DNA from: Campylobacter curvus
GTDB lineage: Bacteria; Campylobacterota; Campylobacteria; Campylobacterales; Campylobacteraceae
Direction of reading: 5' to 3'
NCBI RefSeq assembly: GCF_013372125.1
Contig: NZ_CP053826.1
Span: 496,001 to 560,000, forward strand
DNA length: 64,000 bases
Each line of letters opens with the position of its first letter. Within the stretch, counting starts at the first letter, position 1. Position numbers and translations under genes: made by a program. This document shows, in pieces, positions 1 through 12,011 of the stretch. The notes beneath the pieces are model-generated. The model had not been told where the DNA came from and did no database searches. It saw only the letters and a program-made list of their open reading frames with translations.

Positions 1-2113
1 CATCTTAAAATCGGCCCAAGACGAGCTTGCTAAAGAATTCGTAGTGCTCGTGAATTCTAAAAAGACGGCCTATAAGATCAAGGATATCGCTGATAAAAGC
101 GGGCTTTTTGAAAAATTTTTCGTTAGCTTCGAGGCTGATGTGAAGGAGTATCAAGACGAGTTAAAACGCCTAAAGATCGCGCTTTTAGATAGGAAAATTT
201 ACGAGGGCATACTCGAAGGCAAAGATGAGTTTTTTCAAAAAAACGCGCGCAGTTTTTTTGATCAGTTCGCATTTAAGCCGCTAAAGCCCGGCGATGATTT
301 TTTCGCATTTTCGAGCAATCTAAATTTAAAGCAAGGCAAGATCGCGCTAAATTTATCAGATCTAATGTTTGAAGTAAAGGACGCGAACGAGACGTTTTAC
401 GTCGCCAAAGGACGGCTAAAAAGTGGCTACAAGCCAAAGCAGCTCATAAAATTTTATGACGATCTTAACGCTTTAAAAAGCGGCGACGTCAAAATTTTAG
501 TCAGCTCTGGGGCTTTATATGCGGCGTTTGGGCAGGCGCAAGGCGATAAAGAGAGCGTTTATATGAGCTCGATCTCACTTGCGCTGACGATCTTGCTTTT
601 GCTGATGGCTTTTAGGAATTTAAACATTTTTTACATCGTTTTGATCGCGGCTTTTGGCTTTGTGTGCGGATTTGCAGCGTCTCTGGCCGTCTTTGAAAAG
701 GTGCATATGACAGTCGTCGTCATAAGTACGAGCCTGGTCGGACTCATGTTTGATTACGTGCTACACTGGCTGGGTAAAAATCAAAACGTGAGCATCGAGG
801 CTGCCAGCATAAGGTCGATGCGAAAGATATTTTTACTAGGGCTTTTCATCACGACGAGCGGATACGCGGTCTTTGCGTTCGCTCCGCTTGAGATGCTTGA
901 GCAAATCGCGATTTTCTCGCTATTTACGCTATTTGGAGCGTTTTTATTCACGTATTTTTGCATGCCGCTTATCTTTGAGGGTAAGATTTTTACTCAAAGC
1001 GCTAAATTTCAAAGCTTTTTGCACCTGTTTTATGGACTTTGCCTAAAAATTTCGGCTAGGGTCGGAGTGAAATTTATCGCAGTCTCATTTGCCTTGCTAC
1101 TTGGCTTTTTGCTGCTAAATTTATCAGACTTGACTACGGATGAGAACATAAAAGACTACTCTAGTTCGCCTAAATTTTTACTGCAAGATACCTATGAAAT
1201 CTCAAAATCAACGGGCGCTAGCATCTCTAAAACGATGATAGTCGTCAAAAATAGTAGCGACATCATAGAGGGCGAAAAGAGGCTCATTAGCGAGCTTGAG
1301 AGGGCAAATTTGATCACGGGCTATTCGTCACTTTCAAAGATATTTTTAAGCAAACGCGAGCAAGAAAATCTAAAAGAGGCGTTTAAAAGAGCCCAAACGA
1401 ACCCAAAGATAATTAAAATTTACACCGATCTTGGCTTTGACAAGGACGATCTAAATGCGGAATTTGAGAAAATTTCACAGGCAAAGACGCTTAAAGCTAG
1501 TGAAATTTTAAATTTAAAAGCGATGAGCGAATTCGGACGATTTTTGCTTGATGAAAATACCAGCTTGGTGTATGTCGATGGCTTCGTAAAAAACGCCAAA
1601 AGCGATGAAATTTTGGCTGCAAACGATGCTTTCGGAGCTGATTTTGCTAGCGCTTTGAATAAAAACCTATCCGACTCCAAAAAGATAGCCGCAGCCCTAA
1701 AGATCGTGGCTTTTGGTATAGCTTTCATCTTTTTGTGGCTGTTTTTCAGCTTTAAAGTTTCAGCGCTTATCATGAGTCTTGTTGGCCTTGGGGTGATGAT
1801 GACGCTATCTTTGTTCGTTGTTTTTGGTATTCATATCAATATTTTCGCAGTTTTTGGGCTCATACTAGCTAGCGCGGTGGGGATTGATTATATGATATTT
1901 GCGCTAAACGACGAGCTAAATGCGAAAGAGCGTATCTTTGGCATCTTTATGGCCGCTATCACGAGCTTTGTGTCATTTTTCATGCTATTTTTTAGCACAA
2001 CAAACGCTATCAGCGTTTTTGGACTTTCAGTGAGCCTAAACGTCGCTATCTACGCGCTCATCGCCAGCGTCTTGAGCGTGCACGGACTATGCGAAAAACA
2101 GCTCGCTCTTTAG
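1..2113 (+). CDS. RND-superfamily (MMPL-type) exporter, 5' end outside window
   Basis: The reading frame is open from base 2, so the gene starts upstream and only the C-terminal ~700 residues are seen. The protein has the RND/MMPL layout of two halves: a soluble loop followed by a bundle of hydrophobic helices (around 1.75-3.2 kb of coding distance from base 560 to 1000), then a second large loop and a second helix bundle (bases 1690-2110). The second loop carries heptad-like, Lys/Glu-rich stretches. This is the layout of the predicted exporters of COG4258, which are thought to move lipids or hydrophobic compounds across the inner membrane; the substrate here is unknown. The last 27 bases overlap the convergent cinA gene. 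The family call is firm, the substrate is not. Confidence 0.8.
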   Translation, partial: ILKSAQDELAKEFVVLVNSKKTAYKIKDIADKSGLFEKFFVSFEADVKEYQDELKRLKIALLDRKIYEGILEGKDEFFQKNARSFFDQFAFKPLKPGDDFFAFSSNLNLKQGKIALNLSDLMFEVKDANETFYVAKGRLKSGYKPKQLIKFYDDLNALKSGDVKILVSSGALYAAFGQAQGDKESVYMSSISLALTILLLLMAFRNLNIFYIVLIAAFGFVCGFAASLAVFEKVHMTVVVISTSLVGLMFDYVLHWLGKNQNVSIEAASIRSMRKIFLLGLFITTSGYAVFAFAPLEMLEQIAIFSLFTLFGAFLFTYFCMPLIFEGKIFTQSAKFQSFLHLFYGLCLKISARVGVKFIAVSFALLLGFLLLNLSDLTTDENIKDYSSSPKFLLQDTYEISKSTGASISKTMIVVKNSSDIIEGEKRLISELERANLITGYSSLSKIFLSKREQENLKEAFKRAQTNPKIIKIYTDLGFDKDDLNAEFEKISQAKTLKASEILNLKAMSEFGRFLLDENTSLVYVDGFVKNAKSDEILAANDAFGADFASALNKNLSDSKKIAAALKIVAFGIAFIFLWLFFSFKVSALIMSLVGLGVMMTLSLFVVFGIHINIFAVFGLILASAVGIDYMIFALNDELNAKERIFGIFMAAITSFVSFFMLFFSTTNAISVFGLSVSLNVAIYALIASVLSVHGLCEKQLAL

Positions 2114-3184
2114 TCTAAGCAAGCATGCAAATGCGCTTAAAACGCTTTGGGCTCGTATGTAGTTGCGATCTCCTTTTAAAAGCAGCCGCTCTATCACCAC
2201 GCTCTTATCTTTACTCATAGCGCCTACAAAGACCGTTCCTACAGGCTTTTGCGCGCTACCACCCTCAGGCCCTGCGATGCCGCTTATGGCTAGTGAGAAG
2301 TCCGCATTTGACGAGCTTAGAGCGCCGCTAAGCATCGAGCGCACACATTGTTCGCTGACTGCGCCGTAGCTTTGTAAAATTTCATCGCTGACGCCCAGCC
2401 ACTCGTGCTTTATCTCATTAGCGTAAGTCACCAGCGAGCCGTCAAACGCCGCCGATATCCCGCTAGATCTAGCGAATTTTGCAGCCGCGAGCCCCGCCGT
2501 GCAAGATTCGGCAAATGAAATTTTGAGCCCTTTGCTCATAAGCTTGCCGGCTATGAAGCCTATCACGTCTTTTTGGGCTATCATCTTTTGAGAAAACAGT
2601 GTTTTCACACCTTGTAAAAAGCCCTCGAGCTGGCCGAATTTATTGGCTTGCGCGCGGATCAGCACGATGCTTGAGATCAGCTCGCTTAGATTGATCTTTA
2701 TCTCGTATGTCTTAGCGAGCGGCTCAAGTAAAATTTTCGCACTTTGCGCGTCTATATCAAAGAGGTTGAAGTAGCTGAAATTTTGCTCGCTTTCTATCAA
2801 AAATTCGCCCAATCTCTCGCAAGGATCGGCCTTTATCAAATTTACACGAGCATTGTTTAGCTTTATTAAAAAGCTGTCGTTTTTGTAGCTTAGTGCACTT
2901 TTTGGCACGAGCGTGTCGGCTACCTTGAGCTCAAGCGTATCTTCGCTCAAAGTGGCTAAAATTTTAGCCGCGGTGGCGAAAGATTCATCAGAGCCAAATA
3001 TGCTTAAAATTTCAAATTCTTTCGATAAATTTTCTATGATAAAGGGCAGATCTTTGCTGCTTTTTGATGCGAAATTCACAACCCCCAGCTCACCAAAATG
3101 CTCCTCGTAGCTGTCAAAAATATAATTTAAAAGCTCTTTATTTATGCGTAGATCATCGCCGATTATCAGTATCGCCTCTTTCAT
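2087..3184 (-). CDS. cinA: CinA family protein (nicotinamide-nucleotide amidase domain)
   Basis: The C-terminal ~160 residues form a CinA/PncC domain, shown by the motifs AESCTAGLAA and ISGIAGPEGG and the VGTVFVG strand. In this family the domain deamidates NMN in pyridine-nucleotide salvage. The N-terminal ~200 residues sit where other CinA proteins have a MoCF-like COG1058 domain, but I see none of its usual glycine-rich motifs, so that half looks diverged. Start: a GTG at 3187 and an ATG at 3184 are adjacent; the AAGGAG site lies 6 bases before the ATG and only 3 before the GTG, so ATG is preferred. The 3' end overlaps the convergent exporter gene by 27 bases. A TATAAT box on the minus strand at 3207-3212 is the likely promoter. 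Confidence 0.88.
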   Translation of the reverse strand: MKEAILIIGDDLRINKELLNYIFDSYEEHFGELGVVNFASKSSKDLPFIIENLSKEFEILSIFGSDESFATAAKILATLSEDTLELKVADTLVPKSALSYKNDSFLIKLNNARVNLIKADPCERLGEFLIESEQNFSYFNLFDIDAQSAKILLEPLAKTYEIKINLSELISSIVLIRAQANKFGQLEGFLQGVKTLFSQKMIAQKDVIGFIAGKLMSKGLKISFAESCTAGLAAAKFARSSGISAAFDGSLVTYANEIKHEWLGVSDEILQSYGAVSEQCVRSMLSGALSSSNADFSLAISGIAGPEGGSAQKPVGTVFVGAMSKDKSVVIERLLLKGDRNYIRAQSVLSAFACLLRLKSELFFA

Positions 3185-3206
3185 CACATGCTCCTTTTTT
3201 GGCTTA

Positions 3207-3212
3207 ATTATA
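3207..3212 (-). promoter_or_regulatory. -10 box of cinA
   Basis: A perfect TATAAT on the minus strand 23 bases upstream of the cinA ATG, in the 94-base gap between divergent cinA and ileS. Campylobacter sigma-70 promoters depend mainly on this element. For ileS on the other strand a weaker TAAAAT lies near 3244. Confidence 0.5.
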
Positions 3213-3278
3213 CTATTTTTCAGTGTGATTTAACCCTTGCTAGGCTAAAATTGACAAATTTTAATCATAAGGTTAAAG

Positions 3279-6038
3279 ATGGACTACAAAGATACACTTT
3301 TACTCCCCGCGACAGATTTTCCTATGAGGGGCGACCTACCCAAAAACGAGCCGATAAGACTAAAATCATGGTACGAAGAACGTAAAATTTATGAAAAAAT
3401 GAAAAGCAAACGAGCTGGAGCGGCTAAAAATTTCGCTATCCACGACGGACCGCCGTATGCGAACGGACACCTGCATATAGGCCATGCGCTAAATAAAATT
3501 TTAAAAGATATCATCACAAAAACGCACTATTTTTTCGGCGAGAATGTCCGCTACGTGCCGGGCTGGGACTGTCACGGCCTGCCTATCGAGCAGCAAGTCG
3601 AGGTCAAACTGGGCGATAAGAAAAAAGAGCTTTCAAAGACGCAAATAAGGGAGCTTTGCAGAGCTCATGCACGCGAATTCATCGACATCCAGCGCGAGGA
3701 GTTTAAGGCTCTTGGCATCATCGGCGACTTTGAAAATCCTTATATGACTATGAAATTCGAGTTTGAGGCCGACATCTACCGCTCGCTTTGCGAGATCGCC
3801 AAAAAGGGTCTTTTGATCGAGCGCAGTAAGCCGGTGTATTGGAGCTGGGCTGCCAAATCGGCTCTTGCCGAGGCCGAGGTCGAATACGAGGATAAGGAGG
3901 ATTATTCGATCTATGTGGCGTTTGAGCTTGATAGCGACGCACTGGCAAAGCTTGGCGTCAAACGGGCCAAAGCCGTCATCTGGACCACAACGCCTTGGAC
4001 CTTGCCGGCAAATCAAGCCATCAGCCTAAAGCCGGATGAAATTTACGTTTTGACAAGCGAAAATTTGATCTTTGCAAAGCCGTTACTAGAAAGCCTCGTG
4101 AATTTAGGCCTCACAAAGGGCGAAATTTTAAAAGAGTTCGTTTCAAACGAGCTTGAAAATACTCACGCGATCAACCCTCTAAACGATAGAAAATCGCGAT
4201 TTTTACTAGGCGATCACGTGCTGATGGACGGCGGAACGGGGCTGGTACATACGGCTCCTGGTCACGGCGAGGACGACTATTATATTTGCCTAAGATACGG
4301 CTTTAAAGAGATATTGATGCCGGTTGATGACGGCGGGCTTTATGACGAGACGCTGAAGGCGCACTCGCTTTTAAGGGCCGATGTCGTAGATAGCTTTGTG
4401 GGTATGCATATTTTCAAGGCTAACGAGAAGATAATCGAGCTTTTGGGCGAAAATTTGCTCCATGTCTCGAAATTTACGCACTCGTATCCGTTTTGCTGGA
4501 GGACGCATAAGCCAGTCATCTACCGCGCGACAAAGCAGTGGTTCATAGCTATGGACGAGCCTAAGCTTGGCGGCAAAACGCTTCGCGAAGTAGCCCGCGG
4601 CGAGCTTGAAAACGTGAAATTTTACCCGTCTGTGGGTATAAAACGCATAGGTTCGATGATAGAAAACCGCCCGGACTGGTGTATATCTCGCCAGCGCGAC
4701 TGGGGCGTACCGATAGCCTTTTTTAGGCGCAAGGACACCAAAGAGCCGATATTTGAGCCTAAAATTTTGGAACATATAGCTAAAATTTTCGAGCAAAAAG
4801 GGGCTGATGCTTGGTGGGATATGAGCGTAGAGGAGCTGCTCGCACCAAATTCTGGCTTTGAAGCTAAAAATTTAGAAAAAGTCATGGATATCCTGGACGT
4901 TTGGTTTGACTCGGGCTCGACCTGGCATGCCGTGCTAAATAGCAAAAACTATGACGCGGGAAGCTACCCGGCAGATATGTATTTGGAGGGCTCGGATCAG
5001 CACAGGGGCTGGTTTCAAAGCTCGCTTTTGGTGAGCACCGCGATAAAATCTCACGCACCATATAAAAATATCCTCACTCACGGCTTTACGGTCGATGAGA
5101 ACGGACAAAAGATGAGTAAGAGCAAAGGAAACGTCGTAGCCCCACAAGATGTGGCTAAGAGCTACGGTGTCGAAATTTTGCGCCTTTGGGTCGGACTGAG
5201 CGATTATTCAAGCGATCTAAAGATCAGCGAAAACATCCTCAAACAAGTAAGCGAGCAATACCGAAAGATCAGGAATACTATAAGATTTTTACTCGCAAAT
5301 GTAAACGATCTTGAGATGATCGGCACCGATTTTGGCTTTTTAGATCAGTGGATACTAGGCCGTGCAAAGCGTGTGTTTGACGAGGCTAGCAAGTGTTTTA
5401 GAGCTTATGACTTTTCAAAAGGCTTTAACCTACTTTTAAATTTCCTCTCGGCCGATCTAAGCGGGATTTACCTTGATATCTGCAAAGATAGGCTCTACTG
5501 CGACGCGAAAGATGCTCCTAGACGCAGGTCTGCACAAAGTGCGATGGCGATCATCACAAAAAGCCTCTTGCCATTGATCGCTCCGACGCTCACATACACG
5601 GTCGATGAGGTGATGGACTACGCCCCTATGATCATAAAAGGCGACGCGAAGGACGCGTTCGATCTTGTCTATGAGCCGATAAATTTCGACTTTGACGTCG
5701 AAGACGAGCTGCTTTTTGCCAGCCGCGAGAAGTTTTTCGAGCTCATCGACGCCCTTAAAAAGGACAAAAAGATAAAATCAACGCTCGAGCTGGTCCTCGA
5801 GACAACATCCGGTAAAATTTTAGACTACGATAGTGTAGAGAGAGCCGATATATACATGGTCAGCGACGTTCATAGATACAGTGGGAACGAGGGGCTAGGC
5901 GAGTTCGAGATAGATGGTGAGAAATTTAAGATCGTTTTGAGTGACGCCAGCAAATGCCCAAGATGCTGGAAATTTAACGCCATAATCGACGGCTCTACCT
6001 GCGAGAGATGCAGCGAGGTGCTAAATAGTGTTTGCTGA
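3279..6038 (+). CDS. ileS: Isoleucyl-tRNA synthetase
   Basis: Class I aminoacyl-tRNA synthetase that charges tRNA-Ile in the cytoplasm. At 919 residues it is full length for bacterial IleS. Visible signatures are the HIGH motif (HIGH at residues 66-69), the KMSKS loop at 611-615, the inserted editing domain (residues ~180-390, with [10 protein letters not shown]), and a C-terminal zinc site made of CPRCWKFN and CERC. The start is ATG with an AAGG site 6 bases upstream. It heads a plus-strand run; the next small gene begins inside its last codons. This order (IleS, tiny membrane protein, GatA, GuaB) is the one I recall for C. jejuni Cj1061c-Cj1058c. Confidence 0.98.
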   Translation: MDYKDTLLLPATDFPMRGDLPKNEPIRLKSWYEERKIYEKMKSKRAGAAKNFAIHDGPPYANGHLHIGHALNKILKDIITKTHYFFGENVRYVPGWDCHGLPIEQQVEVKLGDKKKELSKTQIRELCRAHAREFIDIQREEFKALGIIGDFENPYMTMKFEFEADIYRSLCEIAKKGLLIERSKPVYWSWAAKSALAEAEVEYEDKEDYSIYVAFELDSDALAKLGVKRAKAVIWTTTPWTLPANQAISLKPDEIYVLTSENLIFAKPLLESLVNLGLTKGEILKEFVSNELENTHAINPLNDRKSRFLLGDHVLMDGGTGLVHTAPGHGEDDYYICLRYGFKEILMPVDDGGLYDETLKAHSLLRADVVDSFVGMHIFKANEKIIELLGENLLHVSKFTHSYPFCWRTHKPVIYRATKQWFIAMDEPKLGGKTLREVARGELENVKFYPSVGIKRIGSMIENRPDWCISRQRDWGVPIAFFRRKDTKEPIFEPKILEHIAKIFEQKGADAWWDMSVEELLAPNSGFEAKNLEKVMDILDVWFDSGSTWHAVLNSKNYDAGSYPADMYLEGSDQHRGWFQSSLLVSTAIKSHAPYKNILTHGFTVDENGQKMSKSKGNVVAPQDVAKSYGVEILRLWVGLSDYSSDLKISENILKQVSEQYRKIRNTIRFLLANVNDLEMIGTDFGFLDQWILGRAKRVFDEASKCFRAYDFSKGFNLLLNFLSADLSGIYLDICKDRLYCDAKDAPRRRSAQSAMAIITKSLLPLIAPTLTYTVDEVMDYAPMIIKGDAKDAFDLVYEPINFDFDVEDELLFASREKFFELIDALKKDKKIKSTLELVLETTSGKILDYDSVERADIYMVSDVHRYSGNEGLGEFEIDGEKFKIVLSDASKCPRCWKFNAIIDGSTCERCSEVLNSVC

Positions 6039-6132
6039 GCCTGCGCCATTTAGCGCGATCGTTTTGACCATAGCATTTATACTCGCACTTACTTTCGTGG
6101 GCGTGGTTCTCGTAAATAAATTCAAAGGATAA
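6028..6132 (+). CDS. Small single-span membrane protein (34 aa)
   Basis: Hand translation from GTG gives a 34-residue peptide: a short N-terminal segment (MFAEPAPFS), one strongly hydrophobic span of about 22 residues, and a VNKFKG tail with two lysines that predicts the C-terminus in the cytoplasm. The GTG lies inside the last codons of ileS (11-base overlap) and is preceded by a GAGG site at good distance, so the two are translationally coupled. The stop is 5 bases before gatA. C. jejuni carries a small membrane protein at the same place (Cj1060c, from memory), which supports a real gene. Function unknown. Confidence 0.72.
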   Translation: MFAEPAPFSAIVLTIAFILALTFVGVVLVNKFKG

Positions 6133-6137
6133 GGATA

Positions 6138-8946
<2,809 letters not shown>

Positions 8947-8947
<1 letters not shown>

Positions 8948-10065
8948 TGCTGAATTTAAAGACCCAAAAATGTAAATTTGACGAACCGCTCTATCTCGAG
9001 AGCGGTCGTATACTCCTAGAATACGAGCTCGTTTACGAGACCTACGGCACGCTAAATGCCAAAAAAGACAACGTCATCGTGGTCTGTCACGCACTTACCG
9101 GCTCGCATCATGCAGCCGGGATATATCAAAACGATAGCAAAGCCGGCTGGTGGGACGGCCTCATCGGTAGCGGCAAAGGCATAGATACCGACAAATACTT
9201 CGTCATCTGCGTAAGCATTTTAGGCTCATGCTACGGCTCTACTTCGCCACTTAGCATCGATAAAAGCAGCGGTAAGCAGTATCGCTTGAAATTTCCCGTG
9301 CTTACGATAAGTGACGTCGTAAAGGCGCAAATGAGGCTGTTTAAGCAGCTTGGCATAAACAAGGCCAGAGCGCTCATCGGAGGCAGTCTGGGCGGCATGC
9401 AAGCACTTTGCTTCGCGATAGAATTCGCCGAGTTTGCCGAGCGCGTGATAATGCTTGCTAGCACCTATCAAACGCAGGCCTGGGCGATAGCGTTTAATAA
9501 AATAGGCATCGAGGCGATCTTAAAAGATCCGCAGTTTAAAAACGGGCAATACGACGAAAACGATATAAAACAAAACGGCTTGAACGGGCTAGCCTATGGG
9601 CGCATGGCGGGGCATATCAGCTTTTTGAGCCCAAAGAGCATGGACGTGAAATTCGGGCGAAATTTCGTCCAGACAGACGGACTTTACGAGCTTTTAGGGC
9701 GTTTTGAGGTGGATAGATATATGGAGTATAACGGATACAACTTCCCAAAGCGCTTCGATCCGCTAAGCTACCTATATATCGTAAAAATGATGAATATCTT
9801 TGACTGCACGAGGCATTATGACAGCCTAAAAGACGCGCTCGCACCGATCAAAGCCAGACTAAGCCTAATAAGCTTCAAAGGCGATCTGCTCTTTCCGCCA
9901 AGCTGTATGCGTGAAATTTACGATACGTTTTGCGATATGGGACGCAAAGAGCAGGCCGAATACATCGAGATCGACAGCGATTACGGGCACGACGCGTTTT
10001 TAGTCGAGATAGAAAAATTTGAAATGTATGTCAAAAGGGCGATCGAGCGCGAGATAAAGGAGTGA
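8947..10065 (+). CDS. metX: Homoserine O-acyltransferase (MetX family)
   Basis: Alpha/beta-hydrolase that acylates homoserine, the first step of methionine synthesis. The nucleophile Ser147 lies in GGSLGGMQAL, the oxyanion region in CHALTGSHH, the acid in SFKGDLLFPP and the His in DYGHDAFLVE. Length 372 fits. MetX members use acetyl-CoA or succinyl-CoA; I cannot settle which from sequence alone, though acetyl is the default. The GTG start shares one base with the guaB stop. Compared with the C. jejuni order I remember, metX is an extra gene between guaB and xseB, so it has been relocated here. Confidence 0.93.
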
Positions 10066-10067
10066 AA

Positions 10068-10262
10068 ATGCAAGAAGACAACGTACAAAATTTTGAAGAT
10101 AAGCTGAAAATGGCGGATAAAATTTTAGAAGATCTTGGCAAAGAGGAGCTAAATTTAGAGCAAAGTCTAAAGCTTTTCAAGGAAGGCAGAGAGCTTTTAA
10201 AGGAGGCTAGAGCGATCCTGGAAAAGGCCGAGCTTAGCATCGAGGAGGCGGGCGATGAGTAA
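10068..10262 (+). CDS. xseB: Exodeoxyribonuclease VII small subunit
   Basis: A 64-residue, strongly helical acidic/basic protein with the family pattern FEDKLKMADKILEDLG...LNLEQSLKLFKEGRELL. XseB binds XseA in many copies and makes the ssDNA exonuclease VII; xseA is not in the window. An in-frame GTG at 10062 overlaps the metX stop, but AAGGAG sits 5 bases before the ATG at 10068, so that start is preferred. The last 8 bases overlap the next gene. Confidence 0.85.
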   Translation: MQEDNVQNFEDKLKMADKILEDLGKEELNLEQSLKLFKEGRELLKEARAILEKAELSIEEAGDE

Positions 10263-11058
10263 AATTTGCGCGCTTCAGCTACCGACCTTGCCGCTTAGCG
10301 ATGCGAGGATCGATTATTATCTTAAAATTTGCGCCGATGAGGGCGCAAAGCTCATGGTACTTGGCGAATACGTGCTAAACAGCTTCTTTAAAGAGCTTCT
10401 TACGATGCCAAAGAGCCTCATAAAAGAGCAAAGCGAGCGCAAAAAGGCCTCTTTGTCAAATTTAGCCAAAAAATACGATCTCACTATCGTAGCTCCCATC
10501 GTAAATTTGCGTGGCGGCGAGCTTTTTAAAAGCTTGGCGAAATTTAGCCCCAATCAGACTAAAATTTACGATCAGCAGGTATTGATGCCTTACGCGCACT
10601 GGAACGAGATGAAATTTTTCGCCAACGACGCCGGTGGCTCGCTAAATTTACCCGTTTTCATGCACGAAAAGATCAGAGTCGGCGTGATGTTTGGCTTTGA
10701 GGCGCATTTTGACGCGTGCTGGGCGTATATGATGTCTAAAAAGGTGGACGTCGTGCTGGTGCCGTCTGCATGCACGTTTTTTAGCCAGGCGCGCTGGGAG
10801 GAGCTTTTAAAGACTAGAGCCTTTACGAACAATGTCTATGTCCTGCGCGTGAACCGCGTCGGCAAGCATCACTCAAACGACGAGCAGTGGGACTTTTACG
10901 GCGATTCGATGCTGATCGATCCCTTTGGCGAGGTCAAGACAAGGCTTGGCAAAAATGAGGAGATGATGATCGCAGACGTCGATAAAAAGCGCATAAGCGC
11001 GGCGAACTCACTTTGGGAATTTAGAAAAATAGCCGCCAAGATCGGTGAAAATTTATGA
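10255..11058 (+). CDS. Nitrilase-fold protein lacking catalytic Lys and Cys
   Basis: The 267-residue protein has the carbon-nitrogen hydrolase fold. Normal members use a Glu-Lys-Cys triad. Glu38 is present in VLGEYVLNS. The Lys of the YRK-x-HL motif is replaced: the sequence reads IYDQQVLMPY, with Gln at 107. The Cys of the G-x-x-ICYD motif is also replaced: it reads GVMFGFEAHFD, with Gly at 147. The downstream VPSAC and KTRAF motifs that shape the site remain. Ordinary amidase chemistry is therefore unlikely; a binding, regulatory or altered role is possible. It overlaps xseB by 8 bases and tag by 4. From memory, C. jejuni Cj1056c in the same place has the same FGFE motif, so the loss may be ancestral. 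Confidence 0.82.
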   Translation: MSKICALQLPTLPLSDARIDYYLKICADEGAKLMVLGEYVLNSFFKELLTMPKSLIKEQSERKKASLSNLAKKYDLTIVAPIVNLRGGELFKSLAKFSPNQTKIYDQQVLMPYAHWNEMKFFANDAGGSLNLPVFMHEKIRVGVMFGFEAHFDACWAYMMSKKVDVVLVPSACTFFSQARWEELLKTRAFTNNVYVLRVNRVGKHHSNDEQWDFYGDSMLIDPFGEVKTRLGKNEEMMIADVDKKRISAANSLWEFRKIAAKIGENL

Positions 11059-11633
11059 AAATGCGTTGCGAGTGGTGCGAGAAAGACGATCTTTACAGAG
11101 CCTATCACGACAACGAGTGGGGCGAAGTAGTAAAAGACGACAGGGTCTTGTTCGAGCATATCGTGCTTGAGAGCATGCAAGCTGGCATCAGCTGGCATGT
11201 GGTGCTAAAAAAGCGCGAGGCGATGAGAGCGGCGTTTGACGGATTTGACGCAAATATCATCAAGGATTACGGCGATGCGGAAATAAAGCGCTTCTTAGCC
11301 GACGAACGACTCATAAGAAATCGCTTGAAGCTTAGCTCGCTTAGCCATAATGCAAGGGCGTTTTTAGCAGTGCAAAAAGAGTTTGGCAGCTTTTACGCCT
11401 ACATCTGGAGCTTTACAGACGGCAAAAGGATCGTGAATTCTTGGAGCGATATAAAGCAAGTCCCGGCCACGACACCGTTATCTGACAAGGTGGCGAAGGA
11501 TATGAAAAAACGCGGGTTTAAATTTCTTGGTAGCACCAGTGTTTATGCGTTTTTACAGGCTATTGGCGTAGTGGACGATCATCTGGATTATTGTTTTAAA
11601 AAGGGAAAAGATGAAAAAAGAGGAAATTTCTAG
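11055..11633 (+). CDS. tag: DNA-3-methyladenine glycosylase I
   Basis: Excises 3-methyladenine from alkylated DNA, starting base excision repair. The family signature is seen at the N-terminus: MRCEWCEKDDLYRAYHDNEW, with the zinc ligands Cys5 and His18, and their partners near the C-terminus in VDDHLDYCF. The HhH-like core has SMQAGISWHVVLKKR. Length 192 is normal. Start ATG overlaps the previous stop (ATGA); ATG at 11061 is an alternative. Not present at this site in the C. jejuni order I recall, so tag and the next gene look like an inserted pair. Confidence 0.95.
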   Translation: MKMRCEWCEKDDLYRAYHDNEWGEVVKDDRVLFEHIVLESMQAGISWHVVLKKREAMRAAFDGFDANIIKDYGDAEIKRFLADERLIRNRLKLSSLSHNARAFLAVQKEFGSFYAYIWSFTDGKRIVNSWSDIKQVPATTPLSDKVAKDMKKRGFKFLGSTSVYAFLQAIGVVDDHLDYCFKKGKDEKRGNF

Positions 11634-11997
11634 CTACATCAGCGATAAATTTGGCGTTAAGGCTCAAAGAGTGTTTGACAAATATCCTGAATTTGCCGTA
11701 TTTCGCCACACTAAAAATTTAAAGTGGTTCGCGCTACTTATGAACGTGGAGGCTAAAAAGCTGGGCTTTGATGCAAGCGGTGAGCTTGAAATTTTAAATG
11801 TGAAATGTAGTCCCGATCTAGCGATGCTTTTAAGAGATGACGAGCGGATCTTGCAAGCTTATCATATGAACAAAAAGCACTGGATAAGCGTAAATTTAAG
11901 TAGCGGCATCGACAAGAAGCAGGTCTTTGATCTGATCGATACGAGCTTTGAGCTAACTAGCGACAAACGGGCAAAAAAGAGTCAAAAATCCAAGTAA
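11611..11997 (+). CDS. MmcQ/YjbR family protein
   Basis: A 128-residue protein of the MmcQ/YjbR (CyaY-like fold) family, recognised from the pattern FAVFRHTKNLKWFALLMNV, then LNVKCSPDLAMLLRDDE and YHMNKKHWISVNL. Members are often described as DNA-binding; the biochemical role is not established. The C-terminal ~12 residues are Lys/Ser rich. It overlaps tag by 23 bases, so the two are coupled. Confidence 0.85.
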   Translation: MKKEEISSYISDKFGVKAQRVFDKYPEFAVFRHTKNLKWFALLMNVEAKKLGFDASGELEILNVKCSPDLAMLLRDDERILQAYHMNKKHWISVNLSSGIDKKQVFDLIDTSFELTSDKRAKKSQKSK

Positions 11998-12011
11998 ATT
12001 TGGGAGTGGAT

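Noticed and set aside
1420-1773. Antisense frame within the exporter gene (and similar ones at 15588-15968, 46417-46884, 32766-33134)
   Set aside because: Long open antisense frames arise here from codon bias; their peptides are Ser/Phe/Leu-rich with no domain, and the genes on the other strand are certain.
2163-2369. Plus-strand frame inside cinA
   Set aside because: It is the mirror of conserved CinA motifs and has no ribosome site.
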